Source of the DNA: DATLYH01 sp035575035 | GTDB lineage: Bacteria; Planctomycetota; Planctomycetia; Gemmatales; Gemmataceae | NCBI GenBank assembly: GCA_035575035.1 | Contig: DATLYH010000107.1 | Coordinates: 1-15,012 of the forward strand | Length of the DNA: 15,012 nucleotides | Direction of reading: 5' to 3' | Shown here: piece by piece, positions 7,938-14,663 of the stretch | Layout of the letters: every line of letters starts with the position of its first letter | How positions within the stretch are numbered: the first letter of the stretch is position 1 | Program-made: the position numbers and the translations under genes | The notes under the pieces: generated by a model | Told to the model about the DNA's origin: nothing | The model's database searches: none | What the model saw: only the letters and a program-made list of their open reading frames with translations

Positions 7938-8171
7938 ATGGCGCGGTGCGAAGTTTGCGGCAACGACTACCACTTGACGTTTGAAGTGGTCCGGTCCGGG
8001 GAGCGGCACGTTTTCGACTCCTTCGAGTGCGCCATTCACGCGCTGGCCCCCGTGTGCGCTCACTGCGGCTGCAAGGTGATCGGCCACGGTGTGGAGGCCA
8101 ACGGCACGTTCTACTGCTGTGCCCACTGTGCGCGGGAAGCGGGGGTCGTCGGCGTGACCGACCATGTCTGA
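7938..8171 (+). CDS. Small Cys-rich metal-binding protein (metallothionein-like)
   Basis: The 77-residue product has nine Cys (4, 7, 31, 40, 43, 45, 60, 61, 64) and several His (24, 34, 42, 50, 63) arranged as CEVC, FECAIHALAPVCAHCGC, GHGVE and FYCCAHC. This pattern fits a small zinc-binding or metallothionein-like protein. I recall similar short proteins annotated as hypothetical or prokaryotic metallothionein, but a zinc-ribbon function is equally possible. The start is secure: AGGAGGG (7924-7930) lies 7 nt before the ATG, the best ribosome-binding site in the window, suggesting high expression. About 75-95 nt upstream is a perfect 7-bp hairpin (GCTGCTC 7843-7849, GAGCAGC 7855-7861). It is probably monocistronic, flanked by the sialidase 256 nt before and the repeat island after. 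Cytosolic; no signal sequence. Confidence 0.85.
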   Translation: MARCEVCGNDYHLTFEVVRSGERHVFDSFECAIHALAPVCAHCGCKVIGHGVEANGTFYCCAHCAREAGVVGVTDHV

Positions 8172-8241
8172 GCCGGGACCGGCAACGGGGTGCGAGGGAA
8201 CGGCGCCACCCCATTGACTAGGTAGGTTGCCCCCTCACCCC

Positions 8242-8270
8242 CCCCCTCTCCCCCGCAGGGGGAGAGGGGG
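8242..8270. repeat. C/G-rich hairpin repeat, copy 2
   Basis: The 13-bp perfect stem CCCCCTCTCCCCC (8242-8254) / GGGGGAGAGGGGG (8258-8270) has the loop GCA. It is preceded by CCCCTCACCC, the complement of the tail after the copy at 29-55, so the two copies are in opposite orientation. It directly abuts the first parS-like repeat at 8271. Confidence 0.7.
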
Positions 8271-8299
8271 CCAATGTTCCGCGCGGAACATTCGTCCAC
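8271..8299. repeat. parS-like palindromic direct repeat, copy 1
   Basis: CC, then the perfect 20-bp palindrome AATGTTCCGCGCGGAACATT (8273-8292), then CGTCCAC. The inner 16 bp TGTTCCGCGCGGAACA differs from the ParB-site consensus TGTTNCACGTGNAACA only at two symmetrical positions (A to G and T to C). Function is not established by the sequence. Confidence 0.75.
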
Positions 8300-8304
8300 G
8301 TTGG

Positions 8305-8405
8305 CCGCTCCCTTACGGTCGCGGCTCGGTTTACGGGCGCGGCTCCCCAATGTTCCGCGCGGAACATTCGTCCACATCGTCCGAGCCGCGACCGTAAGGG
8401 AGCGG
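8305..8405. repeat. 25-bp perfect inverted repeat enclosing the second palindrome
   Basis: The left arm 8305-8329 (begins CCGCTCCCTTACGG) is the exact reverse complement of the right arm 8381-8405 (ends CCGTAAGGGAGCGG). The 51-nt spacer holds palindrome copy 2. The arm sequence resembles a dispersed repeat I associate with Gemmata-type genomes. A single strand could fold into a long cruciform or hairpin. Confidence 0.75.
8347..8375. repeat. parS-like palindromic direct repeat, copy 2
   Basis: Identical over 29 bp to the copy at 8271, with the palindrome at 8349-8368. It is nested almost centrally within the 25-bp inverted repeat at 8305-8405. Confidence 0.75.
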
Positions 8406-8422
8406 TTGTAACTCCATGTAGT

Positions 8423-8464
8423 CCGCTCCTCACGGTCGCGGCGCGGTTTACGGTCGCGGCGCGG
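8423..8464 (+). repeat. Imperfect copy of the CCGCTCC...ACGGTCGCGG repeat with 18-nt internal period
   Basis: This block repeats 8305-8346 with one indel and a few substitutions. Inside it, ACGGTCGCGGCGCGG occurs twice (8432-8446 and 8450-8464), a period of 18 nt, and the same internal period is visible in the first block (TTACGG at 8313 and at 8331). It indicates that the island grew by duplication of a composite unit of palindrome plus this block. Confidence 0.6.
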
Positions 8465-8484
8465 GGAGTTGCTGCCAGGAAGGG

Positions 8485-8513
8485 CCAATGTTCCGCGCGG
8501 AACATTCGTCCAC
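8485..8513. repeat. parS-like palindromic direct repeat, copy 3
   Basis: Identical over 29 bp to the other two copies, with the palindrome at 8487-8506. Distances between copy starts are 76 and 138 nt. It is 38 nt from the transglutaminase stop codon. Confidence 0.75.
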
Positions 8514-8551
8514 TTCAGGCGGCAGCAGCAATGGCTTCGGTATGACCCCGT

Positions 8552-10864
8552 TCAACCTGCCGCTGCCGGCGCCGGATTAAGGGCGGCGTCGAGCTGCCCC
8601 AGCCGGCGGTTCATTTCCTGTTCCTCTTGGGCACTGAGCGGCAGCCGGCCGTAGCGCACCCGGTAGAACAGGTCGGCGGCCTGGACGGGCACGTCCGCCA
8701 GGGATGCGGCGGCGGGGATGCCCTGAAGCAGCTGCCGAGCTGCCTCGCCGAACTCCCGTGGCGTCTGGGCCGGCCCGCGTCGGAGCTGGCAGCGGCGGGC
8801 CAGAATTGTCAGCAGCCGGTCGTAAAAGACGACCTCGGAAAGACTTGGGCCCAGCGCGGCGCGGCGGCCTGCCCGGAGCCGACGGGCCACCCGCAGGCCG
8901 AGCAGCACCAGCGGCGCCAGCGCCAGCCACGGCACGAGCCGCACCGCCCCGGCACCCAGGGTCCGCCAATCGGGGTGTTCGGCAAGGCTGCGCCACCCCT
9001 GCCAGAGGTCGGTCTGCTGCTGGCGGTCATACCCAATGACAAATTCCTTCCACGCCTCCTGGCTCAGGCGCTGGCTATGGTCCAGCCACCAGGCGGGCGA
9101 GAAGCGGGACGGCGTCGGGGCCTCGATGCTCGGGGTGCCGTCCAGCGTCAGCCAGTGCATCTCCACCTGGCCGTTCGGCTGCACCCGCGGCACCAGGGCC
9201 TCTACCCAGCTATGGGCGTCGCTGTGCCGCAGGATGTAATGGCCGTCCTCCTGGTTCTCGCCGCCGCGAAACCCCTGGACCACCCGGGCCGGTATCCCCT
9301 GCGAGCGGAGCATCAACGCCAGGGCCGCCGCGTAGCGCTCGCAGTGCCCCTGTTTGACGTTCCGCAGGAAGTCCTCGATGGGGTCTAGGCGGCGTTCGTG
9401 GCGGCGCAGCTCCAGCGTGTAGGTGTAGTCCCCGGATGTCGCCAGGTAGTCGGTCAGCGCCCGGGCCACCTTTTCGTGATACTCCGGCCGCAGGAACCGG
9501 ACGGACCCGGCTTCGATGTACTGCAAGTCGTCCGGGCTCAGCTGGTAAGCCGCCCGCGCTGCCAGGTCGCGCAGCAGCTGGTCGGTCCATTCCTTCAAGG
9601 AGGAGTTGCGCTGCCATGAAATCTGGCTGATGTACTGCCCGCTCAGCCGCACCGGCATGCTCAGGTCCGGCTCCTCCAGCGGCACCACCACCTGGCGGTA
9701 GCTGACCTTCTCCTGCTCCCGGGGAAGCAACGTCCAGTCATCCCTCAGGAACTGGATGTCCGGCGGCGGCCGGCCCGGCTGCCGGGCGACCGGCACCATC
9801 TGCCGCCGCGGATGGACCACGACCGGCTCGGCCAGGATCAGCCCCCCGACCTCGCCCCGGTCGATGGTGAAGTTCAGGAAGTACTGCTGCGGCCCGAGAT
9901 CGGGCAGGCGGTCGGCTAGGGGGACCGACTCGACCGGACGGCGAAACGGCATCCCGAAGCCCCGTTCCGACCGCTGCTGCACCAGGCTTCCGCTCACCCA
10001 GCGACCGTCGTAGTAGCGGTCAAGGACCGCGCCGCGCCAGCGCTGGTCGGGGTTGAGGTCGGTCTTGGGGGAACCGTCGGCGTTCTCGGCGTAGACCACC
10101 AGGGCCACCTCGTCGTTCACCGCCAGGGTGCCGCTGCGGTTGAGGTCGATCATCTCGGAGAAGCCGGTCTGCCCCGGCTCGCTGTCGCCCGGCCGATGCA
10201 GCGGACCAAGCAGACTCCACTGGGTGGCGCCGAAGCGCGGGATGAGCAAGAACAGCAGCAGGCCCACCGCCATCACCGCCAAGGTCCAGCGGCCGACCGG
10301 ATAGGCGCTTCGGGAGGCCGGGCGGGAGCCGAGGGCGGGTTCGGATCGGCCGGCCACCTCGCGCTGAAGATGGAATTCGGCCAGGAACCAGACGCTGCCC
10401 GCCAGGTAGGCCAGCAACAACACGCCGAAGAAGGAGTCGTCGGCCAACACGCAGCCAAGGCCGACCTGCATCAGTCCCATCCCTTGCAAGGCCCAGACGT
10501 CGGCGGCCCGCTTGGGACGGAACAACTTAGCCACCAACAGGACCGGCAACAGTGGCCCCAGATACGGCAGCAGCGCCAGCGGCAGCGGGTAGTCCTCCAA
10601 CGCTGCGGCCCGTGGTCGGACCAGGCAGAGCGTGACCCACGCCCCCGAACCGGCAGCGAGGACCAGGCCGACCACGTTGGACGCCCGGATCGGCAGGCTC
10701 CAGCGCCGCCCCTCGGCAACGAAGGCCGCCGCCAGCAACAGCAGCACAAGCACGACAAAGATCGTGATCCCCGGCAGGTAGAACTGCTCGGCATAGCCCA
10801 GGCAAATGCACGCCAGGCCAAGCGTCAGGTAGTTGCTCAGGCGAAAGCCGAGATCGCTGCGCAT
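8552..10864 (-). CDS. TgpA-like membrane transglutaminase-domain protein
   Basis: The 770-residue protein has an N-terminal membrane region (hydrophobic segments at about 10-27, 32-50, 62-82, 94-113, 124-141, 145-163 and 193-209), a large soluble part, a transglutaminase-like core, one more membrane segment (about 640-658) and a C-terminal DUF4129-like region (about 676-740, with QTPREFGEAARQL). The Cys-His-Asp triad is intact: C508 in KQGHCERYAAALALMLRSQG, H551 in SDAHSWVEA and D575 in WLTLDGTPS. This architecture matches DUF3488/TgpA proteins, whose soluble domain faces the periplasm. The reaction here is unknown: protein cross-linking or proteolysis are both possible for the fold. It is the last gene of the MoxR-DUF58-TgpA module, 119 nt after the DUF58 stop, with a tandem hairpin array in that gap. 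No strong ribosome-binding site precedes ATG 10864. Confidence 0.9.
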   Translation of the reverse strand: MRSDLGFRLSNYLTLGLACICLGYAEQFYLPGITIFVVLVLLLLAAAFVAEGRRWSLPIRASNVVGLVLAAGSGAWVTLCLVRPRAAALEDYPLPLALLPYLGPLLPVLLVAKLFRPKRAADVWALQGMGLMQVGLGCVLADDSFFGVLLLAYLAGSVWFLAEFHLQREVAGRSEPALGSRPASRSAYPVGRWTLAVMAVGLLLFLLIPRFGATQWSLLGPLHRPGDSEPGQTGFSEMIDLNRSGTLAVNDEVALVVYAENADGSPKTDLNPDQRWRGAVLDRYYDGRWVSGSLVQQRSERGFGMPFRRPVESVPLADRLPDLGPQQYFLNFTIDRGEVGGLILAEPVVVHPRRQMVPVARQPGRPPPDIQFLRDDWTLLPREQEKVSYRQVVVPLEEPDLSMPVRLSGQYISQISWQRNSSLKEWTDQLLRDLAARAAYQLSPDDLQYIEAGSVRFLRPEYHEKVARALTDYLATSGDYTYTLELRRHERRLDPIEDFLRNVKQGHCERYAAALALMLRSQGIPARVVQGFRGGENQEDGHYILRHSDAHSWVEALVPRVQPNGQVEMHWLTLDGTPSIEAPTPSRFSPAWWLDHSQRLSQEAWKEFVIGYDRQQQTDLWQGWRSLAEHPDWRTLGAGAVRLVPWLALAPLVLLGLRVARRLRAGRRAALGPSLSEVVFYDRLLTILARRCQLRRGPAQTPREFGEAARQLLQGIPAAASLADVPVQAADLFYRVRYGRLPLSAQEEQEMNRRLGQLDAALNPAPAAAG

Positions 10865-10878
10865 GATGACTGGTCTCT

Positions 10879-10996
10879 GGGCGAGCGGGGGGCGTCAGCC
10901 CCCCGGTCGTGTCCGGCGAGCGGGGGGCGTCAGCCCCCCGGTAGGGCGAGCGGGGGGCGTCAGCCCCCCGGTAGGGCGAGCGATCAGCCCGCCGGT
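10879..10996. repeat. Tandem hairpin repeat: three units plus a truncated fourth
   Basis: Three units of about 29-31 nt start at about 10879, 10915 and 10944. Each reads GGCGAGC, GGGGGGCGTCAGCCCCCC, GGT, and each forms a stem of G6C/GC6 on a GTCA-type loop. The first two are separated by a short CGTGTCC spacer. A fourth, degenerate unit (10975-10996) lacks about six nt of its centre and overlaps the stop codon of the DUF58 gene (10984-10986). The array fills the gap between the DUF58 and transglutaminase genes. It may affect transcript processing between them or may be a passive REP-like element. Confidence 0.75.
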
Positions 10997-12234
10997 CCTT
11001 GGTCCCTTTTTCCTTCATCCTGGGCCGTTTGGCAAGGGGGCGGCTCATAAAAGTCGATTTCGGGCAAAGCCGAGACATCGAGGGCGGCGACCGGCCGGTT
11101 GAGGCGCTGGGCCAGGAGGTCGCCCAGATTGCCCGGCCGGGCGCTGAGCAGTAGGATCGGCGCCCGCGGGAGCGGCAGGGATGCGAGGCGCTCGGGCAGG
11201 GCGGTCGCGGCCGTCTCGGGCCGGCCGGTCAGCACCGCCAGGCACTCCAGCATCCGCAGAGCGTGTTCGGGGCCGGTGAGGCCGTCCAGCACCACCGGCT
11301 CGGAGCCGGCCACCACCAGCATCAGGCGGTCGCCCCGCTGCCGGCACCACTCCCAGCAGACCGTCGCCGCCAGGCTGATGACGGCTTCCAGCCCGGCGCG
11401 GTCCTGGGGTGAGCAGGGCGGCGGGCCGGGGTCCACGATCAGGACCAGATCATCGTTGGGCACATCCTCGAACTCACGGACCATCAATTCGCCGCAGCGG
11501 GCCGAGGTGCGCCAGTGGATCCAGCGCGGGCTGTCGCCGGTGCGGAAGGCCCGCAGGCCATGGAATTCCGCCTGGGCCGCGGCATGACGGCGGGCTGCGT
11601 CGCGGGTTCCCGCCTCGTAAAAGCCGACCGGCGTCAGGTAATGCCGCAGCCGACCGCGGTGCAACCGCCCCGGCCGTGGCAGCACAATGATCACATCGCC
11701 CGGCACCAGGACGCGCCGCCGCCGCACCAGGCCGAACGGGTAACCGCTGGACGCCTCCAGCGGCTCCCAGGCATATCGGCCGCGCGTCGGCAGCGTGACC
11801 GCCTGGCGGAACCAGAGGGTTTCGTGCCCACCCAGCCGCGGCAGATACCAGGCCAGGGTGTGCCCCGGCCCACGATCTTCGATCCGGACCCCCGGCACCG
11901 GAGCCGCCTTGGGGTTGGTGATCCGCAGATGAACGGTGCAGGGCGTCTGCGCGAAGACCGGCCCGTCGATCCAGCGCTCCCCCACCAGCCGGTCCAGCCG
12001 ACGCCCCGCCAGCAGCGCGTTCAGCCCCCAGAGGGCGAGCATCAGGCAGGCGAGCAGCAGCACCAGGTTCATCCCCCTGAACAGGCCCATGCCCAGCAGA
12101 CCGAGCGCCAGCGCCAACCAGTAGCGCCCCTCGCGCGGCACGCGGAAAGATGACCAGGTGACAAGGTGGCCAGGGGGCAAGGTGACAGGGCTCCCGGACG
12201 GCTGCGGCTCACGAGGAGGGAGGATGGCGTTCAT
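10984..12234 (-). CDS. DUF58 domain protein of the MoxR module
   Basis: The 416-residue frame has two adjacent hydrophobic segments (about 38-53 and 56-75), a beta-rich middle and the DUF58 signature at about 223-268: EFHGLRAFRTGDSPRWIHW, then RTSARCGELMVREFED and LVLIVD, the last beginning a von Willebrand A-like fold. DUF58 proteins are usually encoded with a MoxR ATPase and are thought to act with it as a chaperone-like or assembly system; the substrate is unknown. The start is doubtful. ATG 12234 lies inside a repeat element (12154-12275), and residues 1-30 (MNAILPPREPQPSGSPVTLP and following) are that element translated. Homologues I recall begin a few residues before a motif like the REGRYWLAL here, so GTG at 12141 (Val32) is a credible native start. 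The stop codon also falls in a repeat unit. Order and strand put it between moxR-type and tgpA-type genes. Confidence 0.88.
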   Translation of the reverse strand: MNAILPPREPQPSGSPVTLPPGHLVTWSSFRVPREGRYWLALALGLLGMGLFRGMNLVLLLACLMLALWGLNALLAGRRLDRLVGERWIDGPVFAQTPCTVHLRITNPKAAPVPGVRIEDRGPGHTLAWYLPRLGGHETLWFRQAVTLPTRGRYAWEPLEASSGYPFGLVRRRRVLVPGDVIIVLPRPGRLHRGRLRHYLTPVGFYEAGTRDAARRHAAAQAEFHGLRAFRTGDSPRWIHWRTSARCGELMVREFEDVPNDDLVLIVDPGPPPCSPQDRAGLEAVISLAATVCWEWCRQRGDRLMLVVAGSEPVVLDGLTGPEHALRMLECLAVLTGRPETAATALPERLASLPLPRAPILLLSARPGNLGDLLAQRLNRPVAALDVSALPEIDFYEPPPCQTAQDEGKRDQGPAG

Positions 12235-12275
12235 TTGCTTCCGCCCGACTATCTATTCTTCACCTTGTCACCTGG
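12154..12275. mobile_element. MITE-like repeat element A (122 bp, non-autonomous)
   Basis: CCAGGTGACAAGGTG (12154-12168) and CACCTTGTCACCTGG (12261-12275) are perfect 15-bp inverted termini. The interior shares CTGCGGCTCAC (12202-12212) and a 24-nt identical core (12226-12249) with element B at 14662-14775, in the same orientation. On the right the octamer pattern continues through TGATAACC and TGATGACC to the moxR-type stop codon (12292-12294). No protein is encoded within it, and no clear target-site duplication was found. The mobile nature is an inference from shared sequence and inverted ends; a structured intergenic repeat of another kind is possible. Confidence 0.55.
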
Positions 12276-12291
12276 TTATCAGGTCATCATG

Positions 12292-13254
12292 TCAGGTAGG
12301 GATTGGCGTCCGATCAACGATGTCGTCAATGATGGCGTCGGCGACATCGGCGCGGCGGCCGGGGCGAAAGGTCTTGGCCAGGATGCGGTGGGCCAGTACC
12401 GGCCGGGCCAGCCGCTTGACATCGTCGGGGATCACGTAAGACCGGCCGGCCAGCAGGGCCAGCGCCTGCGCCGCCCGGTACAGCGACAGGGCCGCCCGCG
12501 GACTGCCTCCCAGGTAAACGTCGGGATGGCTGCGTGTCGCGTCGATCAGGTCGAGGATGTAGTCGTTCAGACTGTCATCGACGCGCACGTCGCGGACCGC
12601 CTGCTGCAAGGCCGTCACCTCGGCCACGCTCAGCACCGGCCGCAGCTGCTCGACCGGCTCGCCCGCCCGGTGCCGGGTCAGGATCTCTTTCTCGTCGGCG
12701 CGAGCCGGGTAGCCGATCCGCAGCCGCAGCAGGAAGCGATCGAGCTGCGACTCCGGCAGCGGGTAGGTGCCTTCGAACTCGTAGGGGTTCTGCGTGGCCA
12801 GGACCAAAAACGGCTCGCCCAGCGGCCAGGTCCGGCCGTCCACCGAAACCTGGCGGTCGCTCATCGCCTCCAGAAGGGCGCTCTGCGTGCGCGGCGTGGC
12901 CCGGTTGATCTCGTCGGCCAGGACCACGTTGGCGAACAGCGGTCCCGGCTTGAAGACGAATTCGCCGGAGGGTTGGTGAAAGACACTGGTGCCGATCAGG
13001 TCGCTGGGGAGCAGGTCGGGGGTGAACTGGATGCGGTGAAAGGTGCCGTCGAGGCTGCGGGCCAGCGCCTTGGCCAGGAGGGTCTTGCCGATGCCGGGCA
13101 CGTCCTCGATCAACAGGTGGCCGTCGGCCAGGAGCGTGACCAGGGCGAGCTGGATGACCTCTGGCTTGCCCAAAAAGACGCTGGCGATGTTGGCCCGGAG
13201 CCGTTCGAGCAAGGCAGCGGGCGGTTCCGGAGCGGCACGGAGCGATTCCAGCAC
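12292..13254 (-). CDS. MoxR family AAA+ ATPase
   Basis: The 320-residue product has typical MoxR length and motifs: Walker A in IEDVPGIGKTLLAKALA (K57), the segment RIQFTPDLLPSDLIGT (75-89), Walker B VVLADEINRATPRTQSALLEAM (110-131), sensor 1 ATQNPYEFEGTYPLPESQLD (153-172) and sensor 2 region LGGSPRAALSLYRAAQALA (248-266). MoxR ATPases hydrolyse ATP to remodel or activate partner proteins, here probably the DUF58 and transglutaminase products encoded behind it on the same strand. The start is a GTG at 13254; the N-terminus LESLRAAPEPPAALLERLRANIASVFLGK fits the family. A TATAAT on the minus strand at 13388-13383 may mark the operon promoter. The stop lies in sequence continuous with repeat element A. 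Cytosolic. Confidence 0.95.
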   Translation of the reverse strand: MLESLRAAPEPPAALLERLRANIASVFLGKPEVIQLALVTLLADGHLLIEDVPGIGKTLLAKALARSLDGTFHRIQFTPDLLPSDLIGTSVFHQPSGEFVFKPGPLFANVVLADEINRATPRTQSALLEAMSDRQVSVDGRTWPLGEPFLVLATQNPYEFEGTYPLPESQLDRFLLRLRIGYPARADEKEILTRHRAGEPVEQLRPVLSVAEVTALQQAVRDVRVDDSLNDYILDLIDATRSHPDVYLGGSPRAALSLYRAAQALALLAGRSYVIPDDVKRLARPVLAHRILAKTFRPGRRADVADAIIDDIVDRTPIPT

Positions 13255-13382
13255 GGTGGCGAACCCCCGGGTGTTCCGCGGGCCTTGGGTTGGTCGAGCG
13301 AGTCAAGCGACCGGGACCCCGCTCCCGCTCGGCAGCCGGCGGAGCGGCGGGACAAGCTCGCCTTTCCCTGCACGGTCAGCCC

Positions 13383-13388
13383 ATTATA
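13383..13388 (-). promoter_or_regulatory. Possible -10 element for the MoxR-DUF58-TgpA operon
   Basis: A perfect TATAAT reads on the minus strand (13388 to 13383), in otherwise very GC-rich sequence, 129 nt before the GTG start of the ATPase gene. No recognisable -35 hexamer is present at the usual distance, so this rests on the -10 alone. It lies just outside the stop of the Sm-like gene (13419), consistent with an operon border. Confidence 0.3.
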
Positions 13389-13418
13389 AACGCCGCCCTG
13401 TTCCTCCGCCAGAAGCCG

Positions 13419-13682
13419 CTACTCGTCCACCACGTCTTCCAACCGCGAGATGGCGACCACCTCGCCCCGGACCAGCACTACGTGCCGGCGGTTCCGCTTG
13501 ATGCCCGTGGCGCGGGAGTCGGCAACGTACAGCTCGCGCGTGGTCTGGGTGTCGCGCAGATCGTGCAGGTCCGCATTGCGGATTTCCAGGAAATGCTCGT
13601 CAAAACTTTGCAACGTGCCCAGACACACGTAGGAACTTTTCAGGTCGATCACCACCTTCGCGCCGAGGAACCGTTCAAGCAT
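13419..13682 (-). CDS. Small Sm/LSM-like protein
   Basis: The 87-residue frame starts at ATG 13682, preceded by GGCGGAG at a suitable distance. It reads as one compact beta-rich domain: KVVIDLKSSYVCLGTLQSFD (9-28) resembles the Sm1 motif (substituent with G.L..fD), EIRNADLHDL follows, and HVVLVRGEVVAIS (67-79) resembles Sm2 with its conserved RG. Sm-fold proteins often bind RNA (Hfq is the bacterial example), but this is not Hfq in length or sequence and the RNA-binding role is only inferred. It is divergent from the SIS-domain gene (123-nt gap holding an AT-rich TATTCTA patch near 13731) and upstream of the MoxR operon on the same strand. The same frame remains open far upstream, antisense to the SIS gene; that part is not coding. 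Confidence 0.8.
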   Translation of the reverse strand: MLERFLGAKVVIDLKSSYVCLGTLQSFDEHFLEIRNADLHDLRDTQTTRELYVADSRATGIKRNRRHVVLVRGEVVAISRLEDVVDE

Positions 13683-13805
13683 GGTAGTACTCCGCCAGGC
13701 GGCCGGGTTCCCGCTCCGGCCGGTATTCGCTATTCTAACCGGGTCCGGGACGGCCGGGTAAGAGTTCTGGGGCTGCCAGCTTAGAACCCCTGTGATGAAG
13801 GCCCG

Positions 13806-14663
13806 ATGAAATTGGCGGTCCCAGCCCCTTTCCCGCCGTCGTCTGACCGACCCCGACATCTGCTCATGCCGACCCCGCCGCTGTCCGCTGCCGACCGATT
13901 CTACCACGAGGCGCTGGCGCGCCTGCAACAATTGCTGGAGCCGCAGCGCGACGCCCTCGACCGTGCCGCTGCCCTCTGCACCGAGGCCATCGCCGCCGAC
14001 GGCCTGGTTCACCTGTTCGGCTGCGGCCACAGCCGGATGCTCTGCGAGGAGATGACGCCACGGCAGGGCTGCTTTGTCGGCTGGCATACCATCGTCGAGC
14101 TGGGCCTGACCTACCACAACCCGATTGTCGGGCCCAACGGTCTGCGCCAGAGCCTGCACCTGGAGAAAACGCCCGGCTACGCGGAGCAGATCCTGCGCAA
14201 CTTCGCCTTCGGCCCGCGCGATGTCATGATCGTCATCTCGACCAGCGGCATCCGCGAGGTGATTGTCGAGATGGCAGAAGGGGCCCAGCGGCGCGGCTTG
14301 CCGGTGATTGCCGTCCTGAGCCGGGCCCACTGCGAGCGGGCCAGGCCGGCCCACCCCTCCGGCAAGAAGCTGCTCGACGTGGCCGATGTGGTCCTGGACA
14401 ACGGCGCCCCCGAGGGGGACTGCATTTTGCCGCTGGAAGGAAGCCGGCAGAAGACCGGCCCCTTCAGCACCCTGGGGGGAGCGATGATCATGAACCTGCT
14501 CCGCTGCGAGGTGGCCCAGCGCCTGCTCGACCGCGGCATCGAGCCGGTATTCCTGCCCAGCCACCAGTTCGTCGGCAGCCGGACGGTCGAGGAGCAGCTG
14601 GAGTATTTCTACGCGCAATATGCCCGGCGCATCGCGCCGCTGTATGCGCGACAAGGAGGATAA
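13806..14663 (+). CDS. SIS domain protein, sugar isomerase-like (UPF0309-type)
   Basis: The 285-residue product has a SIS (sugar isomerase) fold. LVHLFGCGHSRMLCEEM (68-84) gives the first phospho-sugar loop, with FGCGHS typical of the UPF0309 group, and DVMIVISTSGIREVIVEMA (139-157) the second, with STSG. VIAVLSR (168-174) and DVADVVLDNGAPEGDCIL (191-208) follow, also as in that group. Such proteins bind phosphorylated sugars; the substrate here is unknown, and an isomerase or hydrolase-like etherase role as in MurQ is possible. ATG 13806 has GAAGG five nt upstream and is preferred; Met21 (13866) would give a length nearer the usual 245 or so. The TAA stop (14661-14663) shares its AA with the left end of repeat element B. 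The SDR gene follows on the same strand, so they may be coexpressed. Confidence 0.88.
   Translation: MKLAVPAPFPPSSDRPRHLLMPTPPLSAADRFYHEALARLQQLLEPQRDALDRAAALCTEAIAADGLVHLFGCGHSRMLCEEMTPRQGCFVGWHTIVELGLTYHNPIVGPNGLRQSLHLEKTPGYAEQILRNFAFGPRDVMIVISTSGIREVIVEMAEGAQRRGLPVIAVLSRAHCERARPAHPSGKKLLDVADVVLDNGAPEGDCILPLEGSRQKTGPFSTLGGAMIMNLLRCEVAQRLLDRGIEPVFLPSHQFVGSRTVEEQLEYFYAQYARRIAPLYARQGG

Larger units (their letters stand above)
8172..8551. other. Repeat-dense intergenic island (380 nt)
   Basis: This stretch lies between the Cys-rich protein stop and the stop of the transglutaminase gene, so the flanking genes converge. It carries the second C/G-rich hairpin, three identical 29-bp direct repeats each containing a 20-bp palindrome, a 25-bp perfect inverted repeat around the middle palindrome, and a 42-nt imperfect direct repeat. 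Open frames crossing it on either strand are translations of the repeats. No gene is called. Confidence 0.7.

Noticed and set aside
8111..8505. Minus-strand frames of 95-125 codons in the repeat island
   Set aside because: Their products are translations of the palindromes and inverted repeats, with no ribosome-binding site or domain.
8271..8513. Canonical parS centromere
   Set aside because: The centre is GCGC rather than ACGT and no parA/parB gene is nearby, so only a parS-like description is justified.
10879..10996. CRISPR array
   Set aside because: Units are nearly contiguous and palindromic with no variable spacers of regular length, and there are no cas genes.
10196..11050. 284-codon plus-strand frame
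   Set aside because: Gln/Arg-rich shadow of the transglutaminase and DUF58 genes running through the hairpin array.
12166..13389. 407-codon open frame on the plus strand
   Set aside because: It is antisense to the MoxR ATPase, whose motifs are complete; the plus-strand product is low-complexity Gln/Arg-rich and matches nothing.
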